A stretch of 64,000 nucleotides of DNA from Jutongia hominis (GCF_014384965.1 NZ_JACRSW010000027.1:248001-312000), one strand, 5' to 3'. Positions 33,807-43,496 are shown, numbered from the stretch's first letter. Notes: generated by a model not told the origin, from the sequence alone. Translations and numbers: made by a program.

Positions 33807-35453
33807 TTATTCTACATTCCGGTTTTCATCAGCTTTGTATTCTAAAAAATCAAAGTCTGCATAATGTTTATGCTTTACACGATCAGCACAGGTGATTCCA
33901 ACCATTGTTCCGGTAAATTCACCGTATTTACAATATTCATCGGAAAACTTCGTTGTGTCAAACGGAATACCAATCTTGTTATACTCTTTTCCGTTGTAAC
34001 TCCAATAGAATTGAGAATGTTTTCCTTCGATTTCCAGACGGAAGTAGATCGGAACATCTTCAACACCGATACGTGTATTGACAAATTCTGTCTTTTCTCC
34101 GTTTTCTAAAGCGATAATGGAAATCGCACTCTGACCTAATGTTTCGCTGTAATATTTACGCAGGTTGATATAATTCATATTATCATAATATAAGATCAAT
34201 CCGGCAGAATGCTGGTGAACTTCCGGTACAAATTCCATTTTTGTTGTGATCGCAGCATACACACTTGTCAATTTACGGGCAAGAATGCTGACTTTATTCA
34301 GAGAGGTGCGGGATTCCTGACCACGCAGACGGACATAGCCTTTTCGTGCTGTGACATCGGCAAAGCTTTGCGGCATGACTCGTGGTGCATAGTAGAAGTT
34401 GCCAAGTGTGTCATCATCAAAATCATCAAAATCCGGGATTTCTTTGGCCAAAACATCCGGTAACTGACTTTCTTCACAATATTCTTTTGCGATATTACTG
34501 CTATCTGCCATACGAAGCCATCCATCCTCGGTCCATTTCATCTTCTGGATCGCTGTTTCACGTCCAAGCGTACAGCGAAGTTCCGGTCGGAATGGCCTTG
34601 CACAAAGGTGAACCAGATATACTTCACCAAGAGAAGTTTCAACATAACTGCCATGTCCGGCTTTTTGTAACATTGTATCAGGGTTGAAATATTTCGGTTT
34701 CAAATGATCAGGATCATGACGTTCATTAGAAACTACAGGGTTGGAAGTGACGATCGGATTTTTAGGATCGCCTTCATATGGTCCCCAGACATTGCGGGAA
34801 CGTCCCATGGTCACACAATGGTTATAGCCGGTGCCGCCTTCTGCACACATAATATAATAATAACCGTTTCTCTTTGTCAGATGAGGAGCCTCGATACATC
34901 CTCGGTCTGTACCGCCTTTCCAGATCCTTTTTGGATAGCCGATGATCTCTTTTTTGACCGGATCATATTCCGAAATGGCGATCACACCCGGCTTTTCATA
35001 GCCTTCTCTTGTTTCCCAGTCAAGTGAGACAATATATTTCCGGCCATCATCATCATGCAGGATCGATGCATCAAATCCGGAAGAGTGCAAATAAACCGGC
35101 TCACTCCATGGACCTTCGATATTCTTAGCTGTGATCACAAAGTTATCCACATCAAAATATCTGGCATTCATGGAATTCATTACTCCATAGACAACATAGA
35201 ACAGATCTTCTTCTTCACAATAGGTCAGGCATGGTGCCCAGATTCCTTTTGCGGAAGGCAGTTTTTTTAAATCAGGATTGCTGTCATCAGTCAATACATG
35301 GGTATAAAGCTCCCAATGCTTCATATCTTTGGAATGATAGATCGGAATACCGGGAAACCACTCAAAAGTAGACACCGCAATATAATAATCATCACCTTTT
35401 TTACAAATGCACGGATCGGGATTAAAGCCCTTCAAAATCGGATTTCTTAGCAT
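33807..35453 (-). CDS. Glycoside hydrolase family 43, probable beta-xylosidase or arabinofuranosidase
   Basis: Cytoplasmic enzyme (no signal peptide) of 548 residues acting on xylo- or arabino-oligosaccharides. The five-bladed propeller starts with NPILKGFNPDPCI, whose aspartate is the general base; DASILHDDDGRKY supplies the pKa-modulating aspartate and CIEAPHLTKRNGYYY the acid glutamate. Residues from about 320 form the C-terminal beta-sandwich typical of XynB-like GH43 enzymes. The ATG at 35453 follows AAAGGAGGAAAACG. An AraC regulator lies upstream across a 766-bp gap, suggesting sugar-responsive control. Substrate preference is inferred from the family. Confidence 0.92.
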   Translation of the reverse strand: MLRNPILKGFNPDPCICKKGDDYYIAVSTFEWFPGIPIYHSKDMKHWELYTHVLTDDSNPDLKKLPSAKGIWAPCLTYCEEEDLFYVVYGVMNSMNARYFDVDNFVITAKNIEGPWSEPVYLHSSGFDASILHDDDGRKYIVSLDWETREGYEKPGVIAISEYDPVKKEIIGYPKRIWKGGTDRGCIEAPHLTKRNGYYYIMCAEGGTGYNHCVTMGRSRNVWGPYEGDPKNPIVTSNPVVSNERHDPDHLKPKYFNPDTMLQKAGHGSYVETSLGEVYLVHLCARPFRPELRCTLGRETAIQKMKWTEDGWLRMADSSNIAKEYCEESQLPDVLAKEIPDFDDFDDDTLGNFYYAPRVMPQSFADVTARKGYVRLRGQESRTSLNKVSILARKLTSVYAAITTKMEFVPEVHQHSAGLILYYDNMNYINLRKYYSETLGQSAISIIALENGEKTEFVNTRIGVEDVPIYFRLEIEGKHSQFYWSYNGKEYNKIGIPFDTTKFSDEYCKYGEFTGTMVGITCADRVKHKHYADFDFLEYKADENRNVE

Positions 35454-35515
35454 CGTTTTCCTCCTTTATGATCAATTTTCATATTCATCCGTCGCAGCCT
35501 GCTCTGCCGTATCGT

Positions 35516-35999
35516 CTTCTTATCCTGACAACCGGGATCCTGTCAGTGTCAGCATGTTATGTATCTGTTCGTGTATTCTGTTTCATTTTACTTTTGGGGC
35601 ACTTTCCTGCCTGCTAAGGATATCTAAGATTTTTTGCTTTTTTGCTCTGATTATGGGCGCTCTCATCTGATATAGGGGCAAGGCCGGTCTGATGTACATT
35701 GCTGTTTGGGAATCTCAAAGACCGTCGCCACTTGCGTTGCAAAAAGTGTATTTGCTTTTTGCAATGCTACGTGTGCGCTACGTGGCTTTGCGAAGCGGGA
35801 GCGTGTCCCAAACAACAATGCTACTCAGACTGAGTCGCCCCTATAGTTATGACCCGCGCCCAATCAGCAAAAAAGCTTAAAAAATCAGATATTCTAACCA
35901 GACAACGTGTCTTCCCAAAAGTAAAAATGAAACAGAAACACGATCCATACATACTATGAATTGCTGACATTGTAGTATTCCTGCTGTCAGGATAAGAAG
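35516..35999. repeat. 484-bp long imperfect palindrome
   Basis: The left arm (35516-35711) and right arm (35806-35999) are inverted copies over about 195 bp with small gaps; matching blocks include CTTCTTATCCTGACA, CTGTTTCATTTT, ACTTTTGGG, TATAGGGGC and TGTTTGGGA. The central 94 bp carry smaller hairpins, the best being GCGTTGCAAAAAG (35734-35746) with CTTTTTGCAATGC (35755-35767). It occupies most of the 766-bp gap between the GH43 and AraC genes. No convincing protein is encoded. Remaining gap sequence (36000-36219) shows AT-rich DNA with a 17-18-bp near-repeat around TGTATTAA/TGCATGTTTTT (36170-36237). Confidence 0.8.
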
Positions 36000-36219
36000 T
36001 TAAAATGTCTAAAGGCTGCGTCTGATAGTTTCTATGGTTAGTATAGCGGAGAAAAACGATGTTGAAAAGAGAGGATTCAGAGGTGTGAATGGTACGATTC
36101 CGATTTTTTGAGAATAAAAAGACGGAAAAAAATGATATTAATGTATATTTTTACGACATGGATGAGGAAGAGAGTGTATTAATGCATGTTTTTGCGATAT
36201 TGACGAGAAAAAGAGTGTA

Positions 36220-37077
36220 TTAACGTATGTTTTTACGATATTGGCTTGGTGTGCATCCCCATTGTTGTTTAAAATATTTCATGGCAAGATGGTGGTTCGA
36301 ACAGCCATGCACTTCAAAAATCTGTGCAATCGGAAGCTGCGTCTGGATCAGATCCTGCTCGACATAATGAATGCGGATCGCATAGATATAATCTGTGATC
36401 GTACAGTTCATATATTTTTTAAAAAAGCGTGCAAGATAATCGGGATGGTAGGAAAAGTGATTGGCAATTGTGGAAGTAGAGATTGCATTCCGGTGGTTTT
36501 TGTCAATATAATCCATGATATCTTTCATGCGATGAAACATTTTTGTCTGATGAGTGTATTCCGAAGGCTGGATCTTTTGGGAATAGGAATGTACTAATGT
36601 AAATAAAAGATCGTACAGAAGGCTGTAAAACCGAAGCTGATAGCCCTCCGGCCGGATATCATAAGTAATAAAAAGATCGAGAAAGGTTTTTTTGATCTTT
36701 TCTAATTTGGTCTGTTCAATTGTATTCTCCGGGTGCATATTGACAGCAAAATGGTATAAAGACTGGGGAGAAAGAAACTTTTCATAGAATTTTTGCGGAA
36801 TCTGTAAGACCAAAGCCTCGTTTTTTTCTGATAATACAGAATGGATCTCTCTTGGATTAGCAAGAAAGAACTCATTGCTGTGTGCTGTCTGGCTGATTCC
36901 ATGCGGAAGGTTTAATGTAACACAGCCTTTGATCACGTAGACAAGTTCTAAGCTGTCATGCCAATGTGGTGTAACATAACTTCCTTCGTCTTTTGATAAA
37001 TAGAAACGTACATCTACATCCGGGTTGCTGATCACCATTTCATGACGTGTTTTTTCGTTACGTGTTGTCGTTTCCAT
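36220..37077 (-). CDS. AraC-family transcriptional regulator
   Basis: A 285-residue regulator. Residues about 10-100 form a cupin sensor (VRFYLSKDEGSYVTPHWHDSLELVYVIKG with the conserved HWH), and residues about 185-285 two helix-turn-helix motifs (ISTSTIANHFSYHPDYLARFFKKYMN and the second with HHLAMKYFKQQWGCTPSQYRK). Start at 37077 (METTTRNEK) follows GGGGGAA; a longer start at 37119 lacks a ribosome site. It probably senses a sugar and regulates the downstream-lying GH43 gene, which is transcribed in the same direction after the palindromic element; this is inference. Confidence 0.92.
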   Translation of the reverse strand: METTTRNEKTRHEMVISNPDVDVRFYLSKDEGSYVTPHWHDSLELVYVIKGCVTLNLPHGISQTAHSNEFFLANPREIHSVLSEKNEALVLQIPQKFYEKFLSPQSLYHFAVNMHPENTIEQTKLEKIKKTFLDLFITYDIRPEGYQLRFYSLLYDLLFTLVHSYSQKIQPSEYTHQTKMFHRMKDIMDYIDKNHRNAISTSTIANHFSYHPDYLARFFKKYMNCTITDYIYAIRIHYVEQDLIQTQLPIAQIFEVHGCSNHHLAMKYFKQQWGCTPSQYRKNIR

Positions 37078-37183
37078 TTTTGATTCCCCCTTCTGACTGA
37101 TGGTAATGCTATATAGCATTGTATACGGTATGATGGCAATGGACTTTGAAGCGTTATAAAAGTTATGTACGGACGGTTATATG

Positions 37184-38551
37184 CTATCTGTCTGTCTTGC
37201 ATTTTTGTAATGCTTTCTTAAACTGGAATGCAAAAAGAATGGCAGTAAAGCTGACTGCGATCAGATCTGCAATCGGTTCTGCAAAATATACACCATTTGT
37301 TTTATTGGAAATCAGATGCGGCATCAGATAGATCAAAGGAAGCAGAAGGACAAATTTACGCACAACGGCTACAATCACAGAGCAAAGTGCACTGCCGATC
37401 GCAACAAAAGTCATCTGACAGGCAATCTGGATTCCAAAGAGGAAAAGGCTGCCACAATATATGCGCAGAGCTTTTGCGGTAAAGGCAGCCAAAGTAGCAT
37501 CAGAAGTGAAAATTCCGGCAAAAAGAGCAGGGAAGCATTGCAAGATCACCCAGAAAGAAACAGAGTAAGCCAGCGAGATACCAAGCAGAAGTTTGAACGT
37601 TTTTTTGACACGATCGACATTTTTTGCTCCATAATTATAGCTTGTGATCGGTTGTGCACCTTGTCCGATTCCCTGTAAAGGAAGCATGGCAAATTGCATT
37701 ACACTTGTTAAGATCGTCATAGCTCCGACTGCAACATCTCCGCCATATCGGAGTAAAGAAGCATTAAAGCAGACGGAGATCACGCTTTCACTTGCCTGCA
37801 TCACAAAAGTAGAGATGCCTAATCCGAGACATGGAAGGATGATCGTTGCTTCCGGTCGGAGATATTTCTTTTGGATACGCAAAAAAGTTTTCTTACCACA
37901 AAGAAAATGGATCACCCAGATACAGGAAACTGCCTGAGAAAGGATTGTAGCCAATGCTGCACCTTTTACACCAAGACGGAATCCAAAAATAAAGATTGGA
38001 TCAAGCACAATATTACAGACAGCACCGATCACAACTGTAAGCATTCCGGTTTTTGAAAAGCCCTGTGCCGTAACGAAAGAATTCATGCCGAGTGTAAGCT
38101 GTACAAAAATCGTTCCTAAAGCATAGATATTCATATAATCAACGGCATAAGAGATTGTGTTTTTACTTGCACCAAATGCCATTAAAAAGAAACGATTGCC
38201 GCAAAGCAGTAATGCGGTTAAGATCACAGAAATAATGATCTGAAAAGAAAAACAGTTTCCAAGTGTCTTTTTTGCCTGTTCCATTTCGTTTTTGCCCATA
38301 AAGATCGAAGCTCTTGGCGCTCCGCCAAAACCGATCAGAGCAGCAAAAGCAGATATGACCAGAATGATTGGCATACAAACACCAACACCGGTAAGAGCAA
38401 GACTTCCATCTCCGGGAATATGACCGATATAGATACGGTCGATCACGTTATAAAGCATATTAACAAGCTGTGAGATGACAGATGGAACTGCCAGCTTTAA
38501 CAGTAATTTTCCGATCGGTTCAGTTGCTAGAAATTCTTTGTTATTTTGCAT
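37184..38551 (-). CDS. MATE-family efflux transporter, copy 4
   Basis: 455-residue, 12-helix MATE protein. N-half: LLLKLAVPSVISQLVNMLYNVIDRIYIG; C-half: MLPLQGIGQGAQPITSYNYGAKNVDRVKK, the QPI motif typical of the clostridial MATE subgroup related to MepA. Start at 38551 (MQNNKEFL) follows GAGGAC. The leader just upstream contains a partial copy of the inverted-repeat element found before marR. It is a single gene. Substrate unknown. Confidence 0.94.
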   Translation of the reverse strand: MQNNKEFLATEPIGKLLLKLAVPSVISQLVNMLYNVIDRIYIGHIPGDGSLALTGVGVCMPIILVISAFAALIGFGGAPRASIFMGKNEMEQAKKTLGNCFSFQIIISVILTALLLCGNRFFLMAFGASKNTISYAVDYMNIYALGTIFVQLTLGMNSFVTAQGFSKTGMLTVVIGAVCNIVLDPIFIFGFRLGVKGAALATILSQAVSCIWVIHFLCGKKTFLRIQKKYLRPEATIILPCLGLGISTFVMQASESVISVCFNASLLRYGGDVAVGAMTILTSVMQFAMLPLQGIGQGAQPITSYNYGAKNVDRVKKTFKLLLGISLAYSVSFWVILQCFPALFAGIFTSDATLAAFTAKALRIYCGSLFLFGIQIACQMTFVAIGSALCSVIVAVVRKFVLLLPLIYLMPHLISNKTNGVYFAEPIADLIAVSFTAILFAFQFKKALQKCKTDR

Positions 38552-38574
38552 AATAGTCCTCTTTTCTAAGTGAT

Positions 38575-38620
38575 ATGTACTTTTGGTATCTTAAAAAAAC
38601 GAATTCTTCCTGCTAGGTTT
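38575..38620. repeat. Partial copy of the marR-leader repeat, upstream of MATE copy 4
   Basis: Aligned with 20068-20113, 34 of 46 bases match, with 16 of the first 18 identical (ATGTACTxTxGGTATCTT). Only the left half is present. It lies 24-70 bp upstream of the minus-strand MATE start. The rest of the 315-bp gap to the GH5 terminator (38621-38784) is AT-rich and I see nothing else in it. Confidence 0.55.
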
Positions 38621-38784
38621 CTATAAAAGTATGATCATAATAGTAAGTTTTTATAAAACATTGTCTTTTAGTTCAGTAACAAAGGATAGTATACAATAAA
38701 AAAGATAAGAAGAAAAGAAAAAGTGTTTTTGGCATGTACAAAACAGTTTGTGCAAAGACAGGGTATGATTTTTAATGCAGATAA

Positions 38785-38819
38785 AAACTGCACATAAACA
38801 TTTTGTCTATGTGCAGTTT
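38785..38819 (-). terminator. Terminator of the GH5 gene
   Basis: AAACTGCACATA and TATGTGCAGTTT form a 12-bp perfect stem; read on the minus strand it is followed by TTTATC. It lies about 50 bp past the GH5 stop. Confidence 0.8.
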
Positions 38820-38866
38820 GATTTGCAAAGTTATTTTTTATACGTTACAAATATATCTTTGAAAAA

Positions 38867-40546
38867 TTAGTTGACAGCTTCTAAGTACCATTTCTGGCAG
38901 TTGTGTCCGTTGTATACCCACTGCTGTACGTTTGCCCCTTTTGTTGTGAGTGCATTTACAACTTCGATACAGCTCTTGTTACCGGAAGATTTTGTATAGA
39001 TGTTATAACTTCCGTCTGAGTTTTTCACAATCTTGTATAACTGTGCATTACAATTTGTATTTGACCAGATGCCGATATTAGCACCATTTGCGCTGCTGTT
39101 ATTGGCAACGTCTAAAAGGAATGTAGAACCGTTTCCAAGTTGTGAATAAATGTAATAATAACCATTTCCGTTAGAAACGAATTTCCATGTGTTATTATTT
39201 TTTGCTTTTGAAGCTGTATACTGAAGTACATTAGTGCCGTTTACTGCTTTAGCACCGGATACATCCAGATACATACCACTATTTACGTTCTTTAACATAT
39301 AAGTTTTGCTTGTATCAATGGAAGATGATGAGCTGCTTGATTTTGGATATACTGTTGTGATCGCTTTGATGATTGCAGACTGTGTTACGGCTGCTGTATA
39401 GCGGTTAAACAGAGCAAATCCATATTTGTTTGTGTCACCATTGTCCCACCAGACAGGAACCATACCATATTTCTTGGCATAGGTGCAGACTTTTGTTGCA
39501 AAATCGGCACGGCATGCAGTGTTCCGGGAATCAATAGAAGATTTGTCAATGGCACCATATTCACCAATGACGACAGGATATCCCTGGCTTGAGAATTTGT
39601 TATACATCTTCTCAAAGTTTGTTTTCATATAAGATTCATCGCCCCAGCTATCAACTTTAGAACTGTTCGTGGCTTTACTTCCCCACTGTGTAGCGGTTGT
39701 GCTTTCTTCTCCGCAGAAGCCCCATGGATCATAATAATGAACAGAGATCATGATACGTTTTTCGCTGGAAGAAATACTGCTGTCACGGTAGTTGTCTGTT
39801 GGTAATGAGAAACCATAGTTTCCGGCTGTGTATTCAATATTTGTGTTCCAGCCCGGAATCATTAACCATCTTTTTGCATTGTTGCCGCCTGTCTGACGGA
39901 CAGTATCAACAAAGATCTGGTTTAATTTGTTGATATTTGCATAGTATGTTGTGTTTGGTGTTCCATAAGTACCGTCAAATTCTTCATTCATTGATTCGAA
40001 TACAACATGCTGGTCATAGTTTTTGAATTTGTTTGCAATCTGTTTCCAGCAGGCTTTGTATTTGTTACGGATCGTTGTCTGGTCAGAACCGTTGCACAAA
40101 AGCCATCCACCCTGTACAGAATTGTAACCGTCTCCATGCATGTTGATAATAACGTATAAATTATTTGCGATACACATATCAACTACTTCTTTGACACGAT
40201 TCAGCCAGGCAGAATCAATCGTATAATTAGAATTGCTGCCAATCTTGCTAAGATAAGAAACAGGAACACGGATTGTAGAAAATCCTGCGTTTTTGACTGC
40301 TTTGATCAGATTAGCCGAAATAGTTGGGTTGCCCCATGCTGTTTCACTTGGTGTACCATTGTTTGCTGCTTCCAATTGGTTTCCAAGATTCCAGCCAGCC
40401 CCCATTGCAGTAACCATCTGTTTTTGATTCAGATTTGTAAAAGTAGCTGCACTGGCTTTTTTTGGCTGTGTCAGAGTAGTGGTGCTTAAGGTTGACAGTG
40501 TCATTGCCGCAGCGAGTGCGACTGCTAAAAGTTTTTTGATTTGCAT
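38867..40546 (-). CDS. Secreted GH5 endoglucanase with C-terminal ricin-type (CBM13-like) domain
   Basis: Extracellular cellulase/beta-glucanase of 559 residues. A signal peptide (residues 1-33, KKLLAVALAAAM...KKASA) precedes a GH5 barrel (about 38-365) with MGAGWNLGNQLEA, RVPVSYL, acid-base glutamate in FESMNEEFDG, the ISVHYYDPWGF motif and nucleophile glutamate in VVIGEYGAID; the HYYDPW motif suggests subfamily GH5_4. A serine linker leads to about 140 residues with repeated ricin-type signatures (NTWKFVSN, QKWYLEAVN). Start at 40546 follows AAAGGAGAGG; upstream in-frame codons are not translated signals. It has no cell-wall anchor, so it is probably released. Confidence 0.94.
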   Translation of the reverse strand: MQIKKLLAVALAAAMTLSTLSTTTLTQPKKASAATFTNLNQKQMVTAMGAGWNLGNQLEAANNGTPSETAWGNPTISANLIKAVKNAGFSTIRVPVSYLSKIGSNSNYTIDSAWLNRVKEVVDMCIANNLYVIINMHGDGYNSVQGGWLLCNGSDQTTIRNKYKACWKQIANKFKNYDQHVVFESMNEEFDGTYGTPNTTYYANINKLNQIFVDTVRQTGGNNAKRWLMIPGWNTNIEYTAGNYGFSLPTDNYRDSSISSSEKRIMISVHYYDPWGFCGEESTTATQWGSKATNSSKVDSWGDESYMKTNFEKMYNKFSSQGYPVVIGEYGAIDKSSIDSRNTACRADFATKVCTYAKKYGMVPVWWDNGDTNKYGFALFNRYTAAVTQSAIIKAITTVYPKSSSSSSSIDTSKTYMLKNVNSGMYLDVSGAKAVNGTNVLQYTASKAKNNNTWKFVSNGNGYYYIYSQLGNGSTFLLDVANNSSANGANIGIWSNTNCNAQLYKIVKNSDGSYNIYTKSSGNKSCIEVVNALTTKGANVQQWVYNGHNCQKWYLEAVN

Positions 40547-40591
40547 TTGGTTTACCTCTCCTTTTGTATAAAAATTATACTTTGCTATTGA

Positions 40592-40597
40592 ATTATA
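40592..40597 (-). promoter_or_regulatory. Extended -10 promoter element of the GH5 gene
   Basis: On the minus strand TGC-TATAAT lies 46 bp upstream of the start. No good -35 is seen; an imperfect palindrome (TAGCA...TGCTA, about 40596-40620) overlaps the upstream region and could be a regulator site. Confidence 0.45.
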
Positions 40598-40751
40598 GCA
40601 TGGCATTGTGCATAGTGCTACAAAGGAAAGGTTAAATAAAAATAAAGTATACAAAATATATAAAAAATTACATAAAATATGAGAATAATTGGCTATGAAT
40701 GACAAAAACTGGTAAGCTAGCGTTTCTTATCCGGTGCTATTATTTTAAATT

Positions 40752-42680
40752 TTATTTTTTCCGGAATAGCAAAATACCGGCTCCTGTGATCAGAAGTAAA
40801 CCGCCAAAGATCCAATGCAATGTCTTTTCACCGGTAGCTGGAGAGTATTTTGACAAAGTTTGTGGAATTGGTCTTGGTGCCGGTTGTACAAATGTTACTT
40901 TTTTCTTTGTGACTGTTACCTGTCTGCTTGTCGGAGAAGCAGTTGGAGAGGCCGTGATCTGTGTGTTACTTGGTGCAGGTGTAACCGATGGAGTTGGTGC
41001 TGTTGTAGCGGTAGGTATCGGACTTAGCGGTACGGTAGGAGTAAAAGCCGGTGTTATTGTCGGAGTGGTTGATGGTGTTGTCGTTGGAGTAGTTGCCGGT
41101 TTGACGGTAGGAGTAGGCTTTATCGTCGGAGTGATTGACGGTGTTGCCGTAGGAGTAGGAGTCGGCTTGACGGTTGGAGTCGGAGTGGGAGATGTTTTTA
41201 TCGTAGGAGTAGGGGTAGGTTTCGCCGTAGGAGTAGGAGTCGGCTTGACAGTTGGAGTCGGAGTGGGAGACGGTTTTATCGTAGGAGTAGGGGTAGGTGT
41301 TGCCGTAGGAGTAGGAGTCGGCTTGACAGTTGGAGTCGGAGTGGGAGACGGTTTTATCGTAGGAGTAGGGGTAGGTTTCGCCGTTGGAGTAGGAGTCGGT
41401 TTGACGGTCGGAGTGGGAGACGGTTTTATCGTAGGAGTAGGGGTAGGTTTCCACGTTGGAGTAGGAGTAGGGGTAGGTTTCCACGTTGGAGTAGGAGTCG
41501 GCTTGACGGTTGGAGTAGGAGTTGGTTTTACAGTTGGAGTAGGAGTCGGCTTGATCGTTGGGGTTGCACTTGGGCTTGGTGGCGTAACTTCTTTATAAGG
41601 ATAGAAATGTCCTTCAGCACCGCAACAATAGAGATTGTTTACAATATAGCTGCCTTCAAAACAGCCGTTTGTGATCGAAACCGTTGCATTCGGAGCGACA
41701 ACATGCCCCGGCATATATTCGCAATGAAGTTTTTTGTTTTGTGGAAAATTCCAGATCAATTTGACACCGGAAAGATCCATTTGTCCGGCACGTATCGTTT
41801 CCGCACCTTCGATGTTTTTTAAACCATGTGCATCATCAAGCAGATGAGCTTTTTTCTGGTACGTTCCAAAGAAGTTTGTAAAAAGACTGCTCTGTCTGTC
41901 ATTCGTAGCGATAAAGACTGCTTTTTTCCAGTCGTCCGGACGGACAAAAGAATAGCTGCCACCGATGGAGAGCGGATCACTTTGTTCTATACTAATAATG
42001 TGATCGGTTTCTGCTAATTCTTTTAAATCTTTCACACCATCGATCAGGATCCAGTCTGCTTTTTTGATGATCCGTTTAGGAATCCGGACGGAATGGACGG
42101 TTTTACTAAATGGAATCGTCAAAAGCCATCCGTTGTTGCCATCAAACGATACATAGTGCATCTGATCCATTGACAGTGTCAAGGAAGCCTGATCCATCAT
42201 ATCGGCTGATTCACGGATCAGAGATGTAAAAGCAGAATCAAATCGGATATATGCATTGTTTTTATCAGGATATTTTGTCAAAGAAGGGTAATTACGGTTT
42301 GCATTTTTATAATATGCTGGCTGCTTGCAAAGATCTTTATATTTGGAATCGGATGCAAGATAGTGGCTGTTATTTTGTCCGTTGTAGTTATTCAGGGAGA
42401 GAACAGTATCAAAATAAGAAGGAACGATCGCACCGTCTCCAAACGTATTTAAATAGGCTTTGCCACCACAGGCTGCTGCTCCGACAAAGTGATTATTGCT
42501 TTGCAATTCGTTTCGGACAAAGAATTGATAATCACTTGTAAGCTGACGGATCGTATACGTTTTTTGTGTGTCTGTATAGGATGGGGAAGCGGCTTTTCCG
42601 TACATCACACTGCATGCTGTACTACATACCAGTAACAGGCAAAGAAAAAAGGATGTTAAAGTTCGAATAGGATGTTTCAA
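40752..42680 (-). CDS. Cell-wall-anchored surface protein: choice-of-anchor A domain, Pro/Thr-rich stalk, SPATG sorting signal
   Basis: Surface protein of 642 residues. Signal peptide at 1-30; residues about 40-350 form a choice-of-anchor-A-type beta domain ending in [21 protein letters not shown] and AEGHFYPY, typical of that family. Residues 360-560 are a stalk of repeated TPTPT units with K, S, A and W substitutions, encoded by 78-bp tandem repeats. The C-terminus has SPATGEK, a hydrophobic helix and RKK: a sortase signal of the (S/P)PxTG class used by clostridial SrtB. The start is TTG at 42680 with GGAGGA 8 bases upstream, lying at the 3' end of the sortase gene. Probably a substrate of that sortase. 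Ligand unknown. Confidence 0.85.
   Translation of the reverse strand: MKHPIRTLTSFFLCLLLVCSTACSVMYGKAASPSYTDTQKTYTIRQLTSDYQFFVRNELQSNNHFVGAAACGGKAYLNTFGDGAIVPSYFDTVLSLNNYNGQNNSHYLASDSKYKDLCKQPAYYKNANRNYPSLTKYPDKNNAYIRFDSAFTSLIRESADMMDQASLTLSMDQMHYVSFDGNNGWLLTIPFSKTVHSVRIPKRIIKKADWILIDGVKDLKELAETDHIISIEQSDPLSIGGSYSFVRPDDWKKAVFIATNDRQSSLFTNFFGTYQKKAHLLDDAHGLKNIEGAETIRAGQMDLSGVKLIWNFPQNKKLHCEYMPGHVVAPNATVSITNGCFEGSYIVNNLYCCGAEGHFYPYKEVTPPSPSATPTIKPTPTPTVKPTPTPTVKPTPTPTWKPTPTPTPTWKPTPTPTIKPSPTPTVKPTPTPTAKPTPTPTIKPSPTPTPTVKPTPTPTATPTPTPTIKPSPTPTPTVKPTPTPTAKPTPTPTIKTSPTPTPTVKPTPTPTATPSITPTIKPTPTVKPATTPTTTPSTTPTITPAFTPTVPLSPIPTATTAPTPSVTPAPSNTQITASPTASPTSRQVTVTKKKVTFVQPAPRPIPQTLSKYSPATGEKTLHWIFGGLLLITGAGILLFRKK
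41146..41379 (-). repeat. 78-bp tandem repeat in the stalk-coding region (three units)
   Basis: The boundary GCCGT(A/T)GGAG recurs at 41146, 41224, 41302 and 41380, exactly 78 bp apart, encoding 26-residue units of the Thr-Pro stalk. Shorter 30-bp-scale variants flank it (about 41010-41590). Such arrays change length by slippage, so stalk length may vary between strains. Confidence 0.85.
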
Positions 42681-42683
42681 TAG

Positions 42684-43496
42684 TTATTTCCTCCATTCAT
42701 TTTGTTTTTGTGCAATGATAAAAAAACGGGTTTTGGAATCAGAACCACAAGTTGATAAAACTAACCATTGTGATTTTTTGTCTTTGGAAGCGTCTAAAAG
42801 AAGTATTTTGCTTTGGGAGGTTCCATGCAGATCAATCGCCCGGACAAAGTGATATATGCTGTCAGGTGTATTAGAAAATGTATAAAGAATGTCTTTGTTA
42901 CACCATACAGCACTGGATCGGATACGATATAAAATTTTAGAAGTAGGAGTAATGATGTAGATAAAATAGACTTTTTTTACAAAATCCGACTTATCAAGCT
43001 GACGAAGTGCACCAAACATCGTTCCATTTCTCATATTATGCCCATAGAGTATAAGGAGTGCATCGGTGAAGTCTTTTTTTGATTGTGTCTTAGAAAAAAT
43101 ACAGCCCGGATATCCGGTACTGCCGCTCAGATTGTGGTTTAGATAGTATGTATCATATTTAGAATGTTGTAAGATTGGATAAGAGACATTGGCATCCGGG
43201 ATCATGATCCAGGCATAAATGTCAGAATTATATTTCCATAGAAGCGGAAAATCAATATTTGGTATGGTTACCGTTCTTTTTTGGTATTTCTTTTTGGAAT
43301 AATTTTGTTTCTTTGAAATGGTCTGTGGCGGGCTGCGCTGGATCGCCTTTTTTTGAAGTGACCGGTATTGCGATTGTGCCTGTCGGAGTTGTTGATCATA
43401 TCGTAAAGAATAGATACCAAAGAGTATCAGTGTAATAAGAAAGGCTGTTACTGACAGCCAAAAGAAGCTTCTTTTCCAAGGTCGTAAAAGACGCAA
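42684..43496 (-). CDS. Class B sortase
   Basis: Membrane-anchored transpeptidase of 270 residues. A signal anchor at about 10-30 precedes a catalytic domain with the histidine in ILYGHNMRNGTMF, the cysteine in LVLSTCGSD and the arginine in KTRFFIIA; the order and the LSTC context fit class B. The start is TTG at 43496 with AGGAGGA 5 bases upstream, an unusual but well-supported start. It is 3 bp upstream of the surface-protein gene, so the two are one transcript and the sortase is likely dedicated to it. Clostridial SrtB recognises (S/P)PxTG, which agrees with SPATG. The promoter should lie in the divergent gap before spoIVA. Confidence 0.92.
   Translation of the reverse strand: MRLLRPWKRSFFWLSVTAFLITLILFGIYSLRYDQQLRQAQSQYRSLQKKAIQRSPPQTISKKQNYSKKKYQKRTVTIPNIDFPLLWKYNSDIYAWIMIPDANVSYPILQHSKYDTYYLNHNLSGSTGYPGCIFSKTQSKKDFTDALLILYGHNMRNGTMFGALRQLDKSDFVKKVYFIYIITPTSKILYRIRSSAVWCNKDILYTFSNTPDSIYHFVRAIDLHGTSQSKILLLDASKDKKSQWLVLSTCGSDSKTRFFIIAQKQNEWRK

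Noticed and set aside
37146-37937. Plus-strand open frames across the fourth MATE gene
   Set aside because: All are antisense shadows of an intact MATE gene.
40699-41598. A 299-codon plus-strand open frame rich in VGVGVG
   Set aside because: It is the antisense of the Thr-Pro repeat stalk; the repeat keeps the opposite frame open. It has no ribosome site and no domain.
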